This document shows, piece by piece, positions 44,261-53,499 of a stretch of 64,000 bases of DNA. The position numbers were made by a program, and so were the translations under genes. The notes under the pieces were generated by a model, which saw nothing but the letters and a program-made list of their open reading frames with translations, was not told the origin of the DNA and did no database searches. The stretch is from Glaciecola blandensis (GTDB lineage: Bacteria > Pseudomonadota > Gammaproteobacteria > Enterobacterales > Alteromonadaceae), in the NCBI RefSeq assembly GCF_031846165.1, contig NZ_JAVRIE010000008.1:1-64000 (forward strand), in the 5' to 3' direction. The first letter of the stretch is position 1, and each line of letters begins with the position of its first letter.

Positions 44261-45068
44261 TCTTGCTAACAAGTAACAGGTCTAGCGCTTTTAAGCCTTT
44301 GATTTGTTGCATCTTGCCTTCTGTGCTATCGACTTCGCTTAGCATTTCGCATAGCTTTTCAGCTTCGCGTTCAATGGCTTCGGTTTTACCTTCAACTTTC
44401 GCGCTGATTTCGTCGCCCATATTTTCCATACGAGTTTCGAATGATTCCATTGAACCTTCACCATTCATCATATTGCGACCTAGTTGAACAAAGAACTCTC
44501 CCATTGCTTGTTCCATGACTTCTGAAACCATAGCGTCGATTTCTGCTTCAAAGTCAGGGCCGAAGCCAAGGTCAGATTCTAGTTTTTGAGAATCAAAAGT
44601 TACATAGTCAGGGTGCTGATAAACATGGCTTTGCAGTCCACTGTATAGTTCGTCAAGTTTACCTTGAAAGGTATCGGCTACTTTACTGTCTTTACCTAAA
44701 AAGCCTCTGAGTACTTCACTGACCGCATAGTTTGCTATTTTTACGCCTTCTGCAGCCACAGTCATGACTTGAGGGATAGTCTGCTCAATGCCGTCATAAT
44801 AGCTTTTCACATAGGACGTTTCAGTTTTATTCAAATCCAGTGCTTTACCATCAACAAATACTTCATAGTTTGGTGTGATAGTGACGACTTCATCTTTCGT
44901 GGTGCTTATTGTTAGCGTGCGCTCAGCAAACTTGAAGTCACCTTCAATATTGATATTGCAATGGTCGTTGTCGAAGCTTTTTGAGTGAGCTTCAGCGTCC
45001 ATAGTATAACTAGCGCTAAAGGCTGCAATAGCGCATAAACCGACGGTACCTACGATGACTTTTTTCAT
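44253..45068 (-). CDS. YggN-like DUF2884 periplasmic protein
   Basis: 271-residue exported protein with a signal peptide (hydrophobic about 4-20, ending near AEA). DHCNINIEGDFKF at the start of the mature part and the helical, acidic C-terminal half match the DUF2884/YggN family; the function is unknown. Two cysteines (in DHCNI and EKLCEML) are conserved in many family members. AAAGGAAATG with a suitable spacing precedes the ATG. It is co-transcribed with the YeeZ-like gene. Confidence 0.85.
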   Translation of the reverse strand: MKKVIVGTVGLCAIAAFSASYTMDAEAHSKSFDNDHCNINIEGDFKFAERTLTISTTKDEVVTITPNYEVFVDGKALDLNKTETSYVKSYYDGIEQTIPQVMTVAAEGVKIANYAVSEVLRGFLGKDSKVADTFQGKLDELYSGLQSHVYQHPDYVTFDSQKLESDLGFGPDFEAEIDAMVSEVMEQAMGEFFVQLGRNMMNGEGSMESFETRMENMGDEISAKVEGKTEAIEREAEKLCEMLSEVDSTEGKMQQIKGLKALDLLLVSKNV

Positions 45069-45399
45069 AATGCATTTCCTTTGAATAATCAGGTTATTGT
45101 AGTGTAAAACTAGGTATCAGATAAATTAATTCCGTATGGAATAAATAAATCTGCATATATCCGATACTTAGTCCTTAGCAATCTTTGTTCCTGAAATGTA
45201 AACCTCATTAAAAACAGGGTGTTGTGAGTTTTTTGTGTTTGAGATTCGCTTGTAGGAACAGCGTAAGTGATGAAATTAATCAAGACTTAGCGATATTGAC
45301 CAAGATCAAGGCTTTAGAAAAAAGCACAGTCTCCACTGTGACATTGTGGCAGATTAGTGCATAATACCGCCGTTTTCTGGCTTTCAATTTAGGAATTTT
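45069..45399. other. Intergenic region between yggN-like and 63-residue ORF
   Basis: About 330 AT-rich bases between divergent genes. ATTCC gtat GGAAT (45129-45142) is a small palindrome in the promoter region of the minus-strand gene. I see no gene or RNA structure that I can support; it should contain two promoters. Confidence 0.5.
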
Positions 45400-45591
45400 A
45401 TGAACGGTATACTTAGTGGTTTATTATTTGGTGCTACTGTTGTTGCACTAGTGTTGGGTTTGACTTGTATCGTCATGGCTATTTTAAGCGGAAAATCTGG
45501 CGCCGAAGGGCTGCGTGAAAAAATTGAATACGGTTTTATGGGAGTCTCAGGACTTACCGTAACCCTTGTGTTGGGCTACGCAGCAGCCTAA
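45400..45591 (+). CDS. Small membrane protein, unknown
   Basis: 63 residues with two hydrophobic segments (about 5-29 and 45-61) linked by a polar stretch GKSGAEGLREKIEYG. No recognised family. TAGGAATTTT lies before the ATG, and a strong terminator follows directly, which supports a real, separately transcribed gene. Confidence 0.7.
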   Translation: MNGILSGLLFGATVVALVLGLTCIVMAILSGKSGAEGLREKIEYGFMGVSGLTVTLVLGYAAA

Positions 45592-45620
45592 AGTCGACAA
45601 TGACTTTTATCGTAATATAA

Positions 45621-45647
45621 AAAAACGCGCTAGTGCGCGTTTTTTTG
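45621..45647. terminator. Bidirectional terminator between small membrane gene and ybdG-like gene
   Basis: AAAAACGCGC tagt GCGCGTTTTT plus further T, a perfect ten-base stem. The stop codon of the minus-strand channel gene lies within the hairpin. Confidence 0.9.
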
Positions 45648-46937
45648 TGGACGTTCGAAACCTGAAACTCGTTGATAAGCCTGCAGTTTAAAAACGGGCA
45701 GAATTGCTAAGACATGATCAAAAATATCTGACTGTATACCTTCATAAGTTATCCAGTCTTTTTCTCGACTGAAGCAATAAATCTCTAATGGTAAACCCAC
45801 TTCAGTTGGTTTTAGCTGCCGAACCATGCAAGTCAAATCCTGATTGATAAGCTTATGTTGTTTCAAATAAGCCACTAAATAGGCTCTAAATGTACCTAAA
45901 TTAGTTAGGCGGCGACAATTCAATATATCCTCTTCCGGCAAGTTTCGGGCATGACGGTCTTCTTTTAGTTGAGACTTTTTGTCAGCTAAGTACTTGTTCA
46001 ACAATTGCATCCCTTCCCATTCGTTAAGCAGGTCATCATCGGCAAAACAAATAGAGTGGACATCAATATAAATCGAGCGCTTTATGCGTCTACCACCTGA
46101 CTCGGTCATGCCGCGCCAGTTTTTAACGGCATCAGTCGTCAATGAATAAGTGGGTAAAGTTGAAATAGTCTTGTCCCAATTCTGAACTTTCACAACGTTG
46201 AGACCAATCTCTAATATCTCGCCATCAACTTCATATTTCGGCATTGCTATCCAATCGCCGGTATTGAACATTCGGTTTGCCGCAATTTGAATTCCCGCAA
46301 CAAAGCCCAGAATAGTGTCTCTGAATATCAATAACAGAACCGCTGCTACTGCGGTTAAGCCCGATAATAAATATATTGGGCTTTTACCCAGTATCAACGA
46401 CAAAGTCAGGAATATGAGAATAAGGGTGAGTACTAGCTTAGAAACCTGGATAAACCCAGTAATAGGGGCCTTTTTGGCAAGTTGGCTCTGGCTATAGATT
46501 GATTCAATTGCACTTAAAATAGCACTCAAGGTTAACCAAACAGTAATCAACAAATAAAAGGCACTCAAGTTGCTAAGCACTTTATACAGTGTTTGCTCAG
46601 GCTGGAGTAAAAGTGCATAGCTAGAATAAACAATGATGCCCGGCACAATATGTGACAGTCGTCTGAATACGCCCGCATCTAATAGGCTATCGTCCCAAGT
46701 GTTATTCGAACGAGAGATGAGTCGCATTACTTTGAAGTGTAAGATAAAACGCGCTACCAGCAAGCCAGCTAGGGCAGCCAAGGCAATAACTGTAAAAGCA
46801 ACAAGATCGTACAGCAAGGTACCTTCAACAACCGGTATTCCTATCTTTTCTACCAACGCTAATATGGCTTCCACGATTGTAGTGCTGACTTCAGTTGTAC
46901 TTTCTTGTTTCGCGATCAAGAGCGGTTCCTTAGCCAT
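45630..46937 (-). CDS. ybdG: YbdG-type mechanosensitive ion channel (MscS family)
   Basis: Inner-membrane channel of 435 residues. About five to six membrane helices occupy the first 230 residues. The pore-lining segment and beta domain follow: GLTAVAAVLLLIFRDTILGFVAG, GDWIAMPKYEVDGEILEIGL and VKVQNWDKTISTLPTYSL. The C-terminal domain shows NWRGMTESGGRRIKRSI, MTNLGTFRAYL-like and GLPLEIYCFS, matching E. coli YbdG closely. YbdG contributes to small osmotic responses. The ATG overlaps the end of the acyltransferase gene by eight bases, so it is the last gene of a coupled three-gene operon. Confidence 0.93.
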   Translation of the reverse strand: MAKEPLLIAKQESTTEVSTTIVEAILALVEKIGIPVVEGTLLYDLVAFTVIALAALAGLLVARFILHFKVMRLISRSNNTWDDSLLDAGVFRRLSHIVPGIIVYSSYALLLQPEQTLYKVLSNLSAFYLLITVWLTLSAILSAIESIYSQSQLAKKAPITGFIQVSKLVLTLILIFLTLSLILGKSPIYLLSGLTAVAAVLLLIFRDTILGFVAGIQIAANRMFNTGDWIAMPKYEVDGEILEIGLNVVKVQNWDKTISTLPTYSLTTDAVKNWRGMTESGGRRIKRSIYIDVHSICFADDDLLNEWEGMQLLNKYLADKKSQLKEDRHARNLPEEDILNCRRLTNLGTFRAYLVAYLKQHKLINQDLTCMVRQLKPTEVGLPLEIYCFSREKDWITYEGIQSDIFDHVLAILPVFKLQAYQRVSGFERPQKNAH

Positions 46938-47820
46938 TCATCCAGGCTTTCATTCTTTCGTTTTTGTTTACCCATAACTCATTGAGCCAGACTTGAAAGC
47001 GTTCTCTGAAGGGCGCACTTTCAAAGTAGTCTCCGATAATCTCGTCGGTGACAGGTAGTACTTTTACATCTATTACAATATGTGTCATCTCGCCGCTCAG
47101 CATATCTCGCATTGGGTGGCCTGAATTGTCGGGGTAGGCGAGCGTAATATCGAGTAAGTTACTGAATTGCTCTCCCATCGCCGCGAGCGTGAAGGCAATG
47201 CCGCCTGCTTTTGGCCGCAATAAATGAGAAAATGGACTTTGGCGAAGTTTAGCCTTATCTGGCGTGAAGCGTGTTCCTTCAACAAAATTAATAACCGAAG
47301 TAGGGCTATCTACAAACTTTGCGCAGGATTTACGTGTCGTTTCAATATCCTTGCCCTTCAGATGCGGATTTTTAGCGACGAAGTCTTGTGTATATCGACG
47401 CATAAATGGCATGTCTAAGGCCCAGGCTGCAATGCCCACAAATGGCAACCAGATCAATTCTTTCTTCAAGAAAAACTTTGGTGGTGAAGTATGAGAAGCA
47501 CAGAAACGAATGAGTAAAATGATATCTAAGTAGCTGATATGGTTAGCAATAATCAAATACCACTTTTCTTTGCTCAAAGTCTCATCGACTTTAATTTCCA
47601 CGTGAATATTATTAAAAAACTTGATCATGCCGACGCTAATTACACTGAAAGTGCAGTAGAACCAATGCATAATGGCAAGTAGCAGTTTGCCAACAGGCTT
47701 AATTGGGATCAGAAAACGGATAATACCAAAGCAAACGATAAGCATTCCCCAGAGGCCGAGGTTGGTCATCTGCAAAACAAAGTGGATCGGGAAAATAATA
47801 TAGGACTTCAGTGATTTCAT
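46930..47820 (-). CDS. YihG-like lysophospholipid acyltransferase (second copy)
   Basis: Predicted 1-acylglycerol-3-phosphate or lysophospholipid acyltransferase, 296 residues. One or two N-terminal hydrophobic segments (about 8-40 and 45-65) anchor it. The HxxxxD catalytic motif is NHISYLDIILL (about 92-102), and the acceptor-binding motif is NFVEGTRFT (about 177). DMPFMRRYTQDFVAKNPHLKGKD is shared nearly residue for residue with the neighbouring paralogue. E. coli YihG has been linked to lysophosphatidic acid acylation with particular chains. Its start overlaps the upstream paralogue by four bases (ATGA). Confidence 0.9.
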   Translation of the reverse strand: MKSLKSYIIFPIHFVLQMTNLGLWGMLIVCFGIIRFLIPIKPVGKLLLAIMHWFYCTFSVISVGMIKFFNNIHVEIKVDETLSKEKWYLIIANHISYLDIILLIRFCASHTSPPKFFLKKELIWLPFVGIAAWALDMPFMRRYTQDFVAKNPHLKGKDIETTRKSCAKFVDSPTSVINFVEGTRFTPDKAKLRQSPFSHLLRPKAGGIAFTLAAMGEQFSNLLDITLAYPDNSGHPMRDMLSGEMTHIVIDVKVLPVTDEIIGDYFESAPFRERFQVWLNELWVNKNERMKAWMNG

Positions 47821-48722
47821 GATTTTTGTTGCTCCATCAACTCTAACTCTTTGTTTTTTTCAGCCCACATATTATTTAGCCAATCTTGAAATTGCTCTTT
47901 TTGAGAGGGGTCATCAAAGTATTTGTCCGAAAATACCCCTTGGGTGAACAGGTCATCGATCAGGACGGTTTTAATATTGACATTGATTGTCTTTACTTTG
48001 CCACTGACAAAATCCCAATATGACGGAATTCCATGAGGATAGTGGATGGTAACGTCAACTAGCTTTGTTAAGCGTTTGCCCATAGCACTTAAAACGAACG
48101 CGATACCGCCGGCTTTCGGTGGTAGTAGTTTTGTGTGTACTTGACCCGATGACTCCCATTTTTTGTGAGTAAATCGCGTCCCTTCTATAAAGTTCATCAC
48201 GCTCACAGGTTTGTGCTCAAACTTTTCGCACGCTTTTTTGGTGGTTTCCAAGTCTTTACCCTTCAAGTGCGGGTTTTTGGCAAGGAACGCTCGGCTATAG
48301 CGACGCATGAAAGGGAAGTCGAGAGCCCACCAGGCTACCCCTAAAAATGGCACCCAAATGAGTTCTTTTTTCAGAAAGAACTTTAGGAAGGGAATATTAC
48401 CGTTAAAGACGCGCTGCAAGACTAAAATATCAACCCAAGATTGATGATTTGAGATAACCAAATACCATTCTTTGTTGCTTAAGCCTTTTAATCCCGACAC
48501 ATTAAACTTGCAGCGTGAAAATACTTTCTGATTAAGACCATTAATAAAAATCCATGCGCTTGCGCAACCGTCAAGGGGAAAAGAAACAAGCTTTTGCCAA
48601 AATTTTATTGGGATGACTTTTAATAAAGAGAGGAGAACAATAGGAATGACCCAAAAAACGGTATTGATAAAATACCCAAGCACAGAAAGGCAACCATTCA
48701 TTATATGTAAAAAAGACTTCAT
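47817..48722 (-). CDS. YihG-like lysophospholipid acyltransferase (first copy)
   Basis: Paralogue of the next gene, 301 residues, with the same layout: hydrophobic N terminus (about 10-40), NHQSWVDILVL as HxxxxD motif (about 92), FPFMRRYSRAFLAKNPHLKGKD and NFIEGTRFT (about 185). Both catalytic motifs are intact, so both copies should be active. Tandem copies may differ in acyl chain or head-group preference, as inferred from the divergence outside the motifs. It is the first gene of the operon leading to the second copy and the YbdG channel. Confidence 0.9.
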   Translation of the reverse strand: MKSFLHIMNGCLSVLGYFINTVFWVIPIVLLSLLKVIPIKFWQKLVSFPLDGCASAWIFINGLNQKVFSRCKFNVSGLKGLSNKEWYLVISNHQSWVDILVLQRVFNGNIPFLKFFLKKELIWVPFLGVAWWALDFPFMRRYSRAFLAKNPHLKGKDLETTKKACEKFEHKPVSVMNFIEGTRFTHKKWESSGQVHTKLLPPKAGGIAFVLSAMGKRLTKLVDVTIHYPHGIPSYWDFVSGKVKTINVNIKTVLIDDLFTQGVFSDKYFDDPSQKEQFQDWLNNMWAEKNKELELMEQQKS

Positions 48723-48834
48723 ATATCCGTATCGTGTTCGTTAATATTTAAACTTCGTAACCTATAATTATAACTGAACTACAGAAGCATTCCTAAATAT
48801 AATCGTGCCTGTGTGACACTCTATTAGATTCAGC

Positions 48835-50991
48835 TTATTCAGGGTCGATGGTAACAATCGATAATTGGTTTTTGCCATTCCGTTTGCATTTGTATAATTC
48901 TTCGTCGGCGATGTTGATCACCTCATGCAGACCAAGTTGGCTGCTGCCTAGTAAGCTGCACAAACCAATGCTAATTGTAAAACTAATAGGGCTTTGCATT
49001 TCCACAGGGTGGACTAATAAGTCTTGAGTTTGAACACGGATGTTGTGCATGAGTTGATGATGCGCTCTAACATCTTTACCGGCCATTAGAATAACAAACT
49101 CTTCACCACCATACCTGCCGATAATATCGGTTTCACGTTTGCAGTTTGACTGCATTAATTCTGCGAAGGCTTTTAAGCATTCATCGCCTACAGGATGGCC
49201 GTAGCTATCATTAATCAATTTGAAGTCATCAATGTCAATCAATGCCAAACTTATGGGTTGGTGGAGACGCTGGCTAGTTTTGATTGCGTTATTCGCTATT
49301 TCATCGAAACCGCTGCGATTAAGCAGTGACGTCAATCCGTCCTCTCTCGCTTGCGCTGCCAATTGCAGATTCATTTGTTCAAGTTGAGTGGTCTTCTCAT
49401 TTACCTGCTGCTGTAGCTGGTCTTCGAAGTCTCGCAATAGGTGGTGTGACTTTCTTAACTTAGCAGCTACTTCATTTATTTCCCTACTTGAAGTTGCATC
49501 TTGCTCAACTTCGAAGTTGCTAATATAGGATTCTGAACTGTTCTCCAGTAAAGCGACCAACGGTGAGGTTATTCGCTTCGATAACTTGTGAGCGATAAGT
49601 AAAAAGATCAGGATAATACCCACAACGACCAACCAGAGTACAATAATGTGTTGGCTATATAATCGGACCAATTCTTCAGGCTGCTTGATTATGTATACGT
49701 TCCAGTTATGGCTATTTTTAACGACGTGATAGGGGTAACTTTTGTTTTTTATTGCGAGCATTGGAAACTCGGGCACAAACACGCTTTTACCTGACGTTAA
49801 TTCAAACTTTTCTAAGGGCTTGAGTTTTAGCGGTGCAGAAGCATAAACGATATAATTCGATTCATCTGTAATGATAACGCTTTCTGTTTGTAGGCTATCG
49901 ACCATGTTTTGGTGAAGTGTTCTGACATTACTTAAGTTCATCGCGCCAAGAAGAGCGCCCGCAAACTCACCATTTTCGATAATCGGACTAGACATTGCAA
50001 TCATCGGCGCAGATATCACTCCTCGGCTCATCATTGCTTGAGACACATAGGGAGTCATGTTTTGCTTCGCGTGTGCAAAATAGCGGCGGTCATTTACGTA
50101 TCTCAGGCTTGGTGGGAGTTTACTGAGTTCTTCGTTGTACCGGGTGGGAGCAAAGAACTCTGTGTAACCGTCGGCGCGAATAACTGTAATATTGAAAAAA
50201 TCAGAAAATTGTTCCTGTGATTTAACCAACAACTTTTGCTCAAATATTTTGTCATCACTCAACGACAAAGTATTTGCCAGTTGTTGAATAACAGTAAAAT
50301 GCTGATTGATAAAATTATCAGTTGCTAAACTCAAACTGTTTGCTTGCGCTCTGAGTATTTTCACAACTTGCTTTTGGTTGCGTTCGCTTGCCGAACTTGC
50401 CATTAATAATGATACGGTCACCACAGGCAAAATCAGGGTTAGCGCACTTAGGGCGAAGATATTAGATGATAATTTTTGGTTAACCCTGCTGGCTTTTTCG
50501 TTCAGCCATCTAGTTGGCGTGAGTAGATATAGCATCGCTGCCAATGACGCATTAAATAGACCATTTAGTCCAGCTGAAGCGGCATAAATATATTCATATC
50601 CCTGAGAAATCATTACCTCTGAATAGAAGTGAACACTCACTAATAGTAATGGGCTTCCGACAAATATCCAGAAACATAATGACGCCATAATGATAAAAAG
50701 TCGTTTCTTAATGCAAATAGCTATAAATACAAATTCAAGCACCGTGGTGGCAATAAGAAACCAATCTTGAGCAAGCAGAAACATGGAAGTGACGCAGAAA
50801 GCAAATACAATAATAGCAGGGCTTAGGCCGAAGCTGATCAATGTAAAGAGCGCGATACCTAAGCCCCAAGACAATGTTTCAGACCCATAAACAGGGATCG
50901 CAAATAGGATATTCGCGACGAATGCGATAACACCTAACAAACTGCCTTTTGCAAGTATATTAAGCGTGTTCTTTGTGAAAAAATCGCGCAT
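48835..50991 (-). CDS. Membrane diguanylate cyclase with extracytoplasmic sensor
   Basis: 718-residue sensor enzyme making cyclic di-GMP. A hydrophobic N-terminal region with about six helices (residues 10-170) precedes a helix near 180-205, a Cache-like periplasmic domain (about 210-450), another helix (about 452-475) and a HAMP-like/coiled-coil linker. The C-terminal GGDEF domain has GGEEF at about 628-632, so the active site is intact. RETD five residues before it is a complete inhibitory I-site (RxxD), suggesting product inhibition. The start has no clear ribosome binding site. A close paralogue lies directly upstream on the same strand. Confidence 0.92.
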   Translation of the reverse strand: MRDFFTKNTLNILAKGSLLGVIAFVANILFAIPVYGSETLSWGLGIALFTLISFGLSPAIIVFAFCVTSMFLLAQDWFLIATTVLEFVFIAICIKKRLFIIMASLCFWIFVGSPLLLVSVHFYSEVMISQGYEYIYAASAGLNGLFNASLAAMLYLLTPTRWLNEKASRVNQKLSSNIFALSALTLILPVVTVSLLMASSASERNQKQVVKILRAQANSLSLATDNFINQHFTVIQQLANTLSLSDDKIFEQKLLVKSQEQFSDFFNITVIRADGYTEFFAPTRYNEELSKLPPSLRYVNDRRYFAHAKQNMTPYVSQAMMSRGVISAPMIAMSSPIIENGEFAGALLGAMNLSNVRTLHQNMVDSLQTESVIITDESNYIVYASAPLKLKPLEKFELTSGKSVFVPEFPMLAIKNKSYPYHVVKNSHNWNVYIIKQPEELVRLYSQHIIVLWLVVVGIILIFLLIAHKLSKRITSPLVALLENSSESYISNFEVEQDATSSREINEVAAKLRKSHHLLRDFEDQLQQQVNEKTTQLEQMNLQLAAQAREDGLTSLLNRSGFDEIANNAIKTSQRLHQPISLALIDIDDFKLINDSYGHPVGDECLKAFAELMQSNCKRETDIIGRYGGEEFVILMAGKDVRAHHQLMHNIRVQTQDLLVHPVEMQSPISFTISIGLCSLLGSSQLGLHEVINIADEELYKCKRNGKNQLSIVTIDPE

Positions 50992-51069
50992 GGATGGTGT
51001 GATTAATTTTTATTCTATTTATGCGTAAACCCTAGCGCTTATCAATTTGAAAGTCTAGAATTTGATGCA

Positions 51070-53184
51070 TTATTGAACATAAATTGAGATCTTGTTTTTA
51101 CCGGTTCGTTTACTTTTATAAAGTTGCTCGTCAGCAGACTTTACTGCGCCTTCAAAACTCATGCTGTAATTTGAATTAAGACTAGTGACACCGATACTGA
51201 CTGTCATATTCACAATAATGTTATCGCTAGAAATCGCACTTTTTTGAATAGTGCGATGGATACGTTTCACTAATTCGTGATGCTCCTCAATATTGCCGCC
51301 ACTGAGAAACAAAATAAACTCTTCACCGCCGTATCTTCCTAGTATATCTGTATTGCGTTTACAGAATTGATTCAGTGTTTTTGCAATAGATACGATGCAT
51401 TTGTCACCAAAAGGATGACCATGTGTATCATTTATTAATTTGAAATCATCAATATCCAATAACACTAGGGTTAAGGGAATGTTATTCCTAACACAATTGC
51501 GAAAGGAGGTATGTGCTAAATCATCAAAGCCAGAACGATTGAGTAGGTTGGTTAAACCGTCTTTTTGCGCAAGGTTATACAATTGCTGGTTGAGTGACTT
51601 TAACTGCTTGGTTTTGCTCTGCACCTGTCGGGTTAATTGCTCTTGGAAATTCAACATGATTTCACGCGAGTTGATTAATTGACCTGTTACTTTGACCAAC
51701 TCATCACTAATTTCTGACTCTTTTCTTATTTCATCTGTATAGCTCTGGTCATCAAAGTGTTCTGCTAAGTGCACCAATGGCAAGGTAATTCGTTTGCTCA
51801 ATAAATTAGCGATAATAGAAAAAATGAACAGGGTAATAATTAAACTTAAAGCCAACACATAAAAGTTACTAGAGATGATATCGGTAACCAGTGTAGGCGA
51901 CACTAGTACTGTTGTTGTCCAGCCATGTTCATTAACAGTTTGTTCAAACAAATACGGGTTATTTTGATGATTCAAGGTAGGAATGGCTTGAATTAGCGTA
52001 TTGGTAGTTAGTTTGAAATCAAACTGAGAAAGGGGCGAGAGTCCCAAACTAGGTGAAGCGTAAATAATAGCATTGTTTTTATCAGTAATGATGTACTGGG
52101 GTTTTTCATCGGTATAGCCAAGTTGTTCGGTATAACTCGTCAAAGAGGATAGTAAAATAGCCCCTTGACTGATCCCATCGAAGCCTTGCTCGCCTAAAAT
52201 AGGCGCTGACACCGCCAATATAGCATTGCTGCCAAAACCCGTTCCTACGATTGCGTCTGAAAGCTGAGGCGTCCCTTGTTGCTTAGCGTCCTGAAAGTAC
52301 TGTCGTTTATGCAGAGTATGAGGGAATGAGTCGCTTAACATCTTTGCATATTTAAGCGGTGCAGCGTGCGTTATTCTGCCGTTGCTATCGGAGACTAACA
52401 TGCTCGTGAAACCTGGATAATTTTCTATGGTTGCATTGAGCAAATTTTGTTTGTTTAAATAAGAACTTGTCCTAAACTGATCGGGTTCTGAGGTGCTTGC
52501 CAAGCCGCTTGATAAAGTGCTGACTGCCCTCAAGTGCAAATTGATGAAGGCGTCATAAGAGTACATGATTTCTGTGCTTTGACGCTTTAGCATCATGGCA
52601 ATGTCATTTTCTTTTTGTGAGGTATTTTGCCAAGTGTAGACAGAACTAATGACAACGGTGGGCAGTATTACTGTGAGCATGCAAAGTGAAAAAATTATCG
52701 ACGAAAACTTCGGGGGCTTACCTTTATATTTGCGATACGGACTATGTATTGGAATAAACGAATAGACTAGCGCAGCGATTGCCGCTGTAAATGTAGCGTT
52801 AATTCCTAGGGTTAAGCCCGAAATAATAAGCACTGTGCTACTGGAGCCAGTCGTAATGTAAAGTAGAAAAAGCGAGAGTGGGACGCCGATACATGCCCAG
52901 AACAATAAGTCTGATTGCAGTAAAAACTTTTCTTGTCGCAGCATAGAGTGCAGCACAAGCACTTCACTGACTAAAATAACGAAAATAAATGGATCGCTTA
53001 ATGTTGTGACAAGGGCAAACGAGCTAATAATTGCAGCGATAAAGGCAGCATTTAAGCCTCGAGTGACCAAACATAAAATAACGAATATTTGACCGAAGTA
53101 GAAAGAAAAGTGACCATAAAACGGGATGTTAAGAAAACTATTGGTAAGAGCGCCGAGCACGCCAAAGTTAAGCCCAGACAACAA
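51070..53184 (-). CDS. Membrane diguanylate cyclase, paralogue
   Basis: At least 704 residues with the same order as its neighbour: multi-helix membrane N terminus, Cache-like extracytoplasmic domain (about 200-430), helix near 440-460, linker and GGDEF domain. GGEEF lies at about 619-623 and the I-site is RNTD, both intact. The first canonical start in frame is TTG at 53184 with no Shine-Dalgarno. The open frame continues upstream for over 20 codons with sequence aligning to the paralogue's N terminus, and AAGGAA lies near 53252-53257, but no ATG, GTG or TTG is found there. The true start may therefore be a rare codon, or the gene has lost its start. Confidence 0.85.
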   Translation of the reverse strand: MLSGLNFGVLGALTNSFLNIPFYGHFSFYFGQIFVILCLVTRGLNAAFIAAIISSFALVTTLSDPFIFVILVSEVLVLHSMLRQEKFLLQSDLLFWACIGVPLSLFLLYITTGSSSTVLIISGLTLGINATFTAAIAALVYSFIPIHSPYRKYKGKPPKFSSIIFSLCMLTVILPTVVISSVYTWQNTSQKENDIAMMLKRQSTEIMYSYDAFINLHLRAVSTLSSGLASTSEPDQFRTSSYLNKQNLLNATIENYPGFTSMLVSDSNGRITHAAPLKYAKMLSDSFPHTLHKRQYFQDAKQQGTPQLSDAIVGTGFGSNAILAVSAPILGEQGFDGISQGAILLSSLTSYTEQLGYTDEKPQYIITDKNNAIIYASPSLGLSPLSQFDFKLTTNTLIQAIPTLNHQNNPYLFEQTVNEHGWTTTVLVSPTLVTDIISSNFYVLALSLIITLFIFSIIANLLSKRITLPLVHLAEHFDDQSYTDEIRKESEISDELVKVTGQLINSREIMLNFQEQLTRQVQSKTKQLKSLNQQLYNLAQKDGLTNLLNRSGFDDLAHTSFRNCVRNNIPLTLVLLDIDDFKLINDTHGHPFGDKCIVSIAKTLNQFCKRNTDILGRYGGEEFILFLSGGNIEEHHELVKRIHRTIQKSAISSDNIIVNMTVSIGVTSLNSNYSMSFEGAVKSADEQLYKSKRTGKNKISIYVQ

Positions 53185-53499
53185 AACTGAACCAGAAAAT
53201 AAGGATCCTGCCTTTGTTGTTGAATAAATGGCTAACTTTCTGATAGTGATATTCCTTATCTTACATGTTACACGCTGCTAATTGAAAGTGCTTTCAAAAA
53301 AAATGTAACGTTTAAGATATTAACTTTTTATGGTTTCATATCAAGTGAATCAGGCGATCTAACGGGCTTTACAGTGTTGATCGCTCAAATTATATACAGG
53401 AGTCTACCTTGCATACACATTGATCTAATCTTCACTTATATCAATACTCCTTCTACTAACGATAAAATTACGAAACACAAAGAATCTACGGAGACCAAA
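53185..53499. other. Promoter region between diguanylate cyclase and frmA
   Basis: About 315 bases between divergent genes. It holds the possible 5' extension of the cyclase gene, the palindrome listed separately and the frmA leader. An upstream in-frame extension of frmA (42 codons) lacks homology and was not used. No frmR-type regulator gene is present. Confidence 0.55.
53282..53297. promoter_or_regulatory. LacI-family-like operator palindrome
   Basis: TTGAAAG tg CTTTCAA has perfect seven-base arms. It resembles the TTGAAAGCGCTTTCAA type of operator used by several LacI/GalR-family regulators, with a TG instead of a CG centre. It lies 218 bases before frmA and about 100 bases before the cyclase start on the other strand. 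Confidence 0.5.

Noticed and set aside
53398..53423. Possible four-codon upstream frame (TTG CAT ACA CAT TGA) with AGGAG in the frmA leader
   Set aside because: Too short and with a weak start codon; most likely chance.
53374..53499. 42-codon in-frame extension of frmA
   Set aside because: FrmA homologues start at the position of the ATG at 53500, which has a good Shine-Dalgarno; the extension has no family resemblance.
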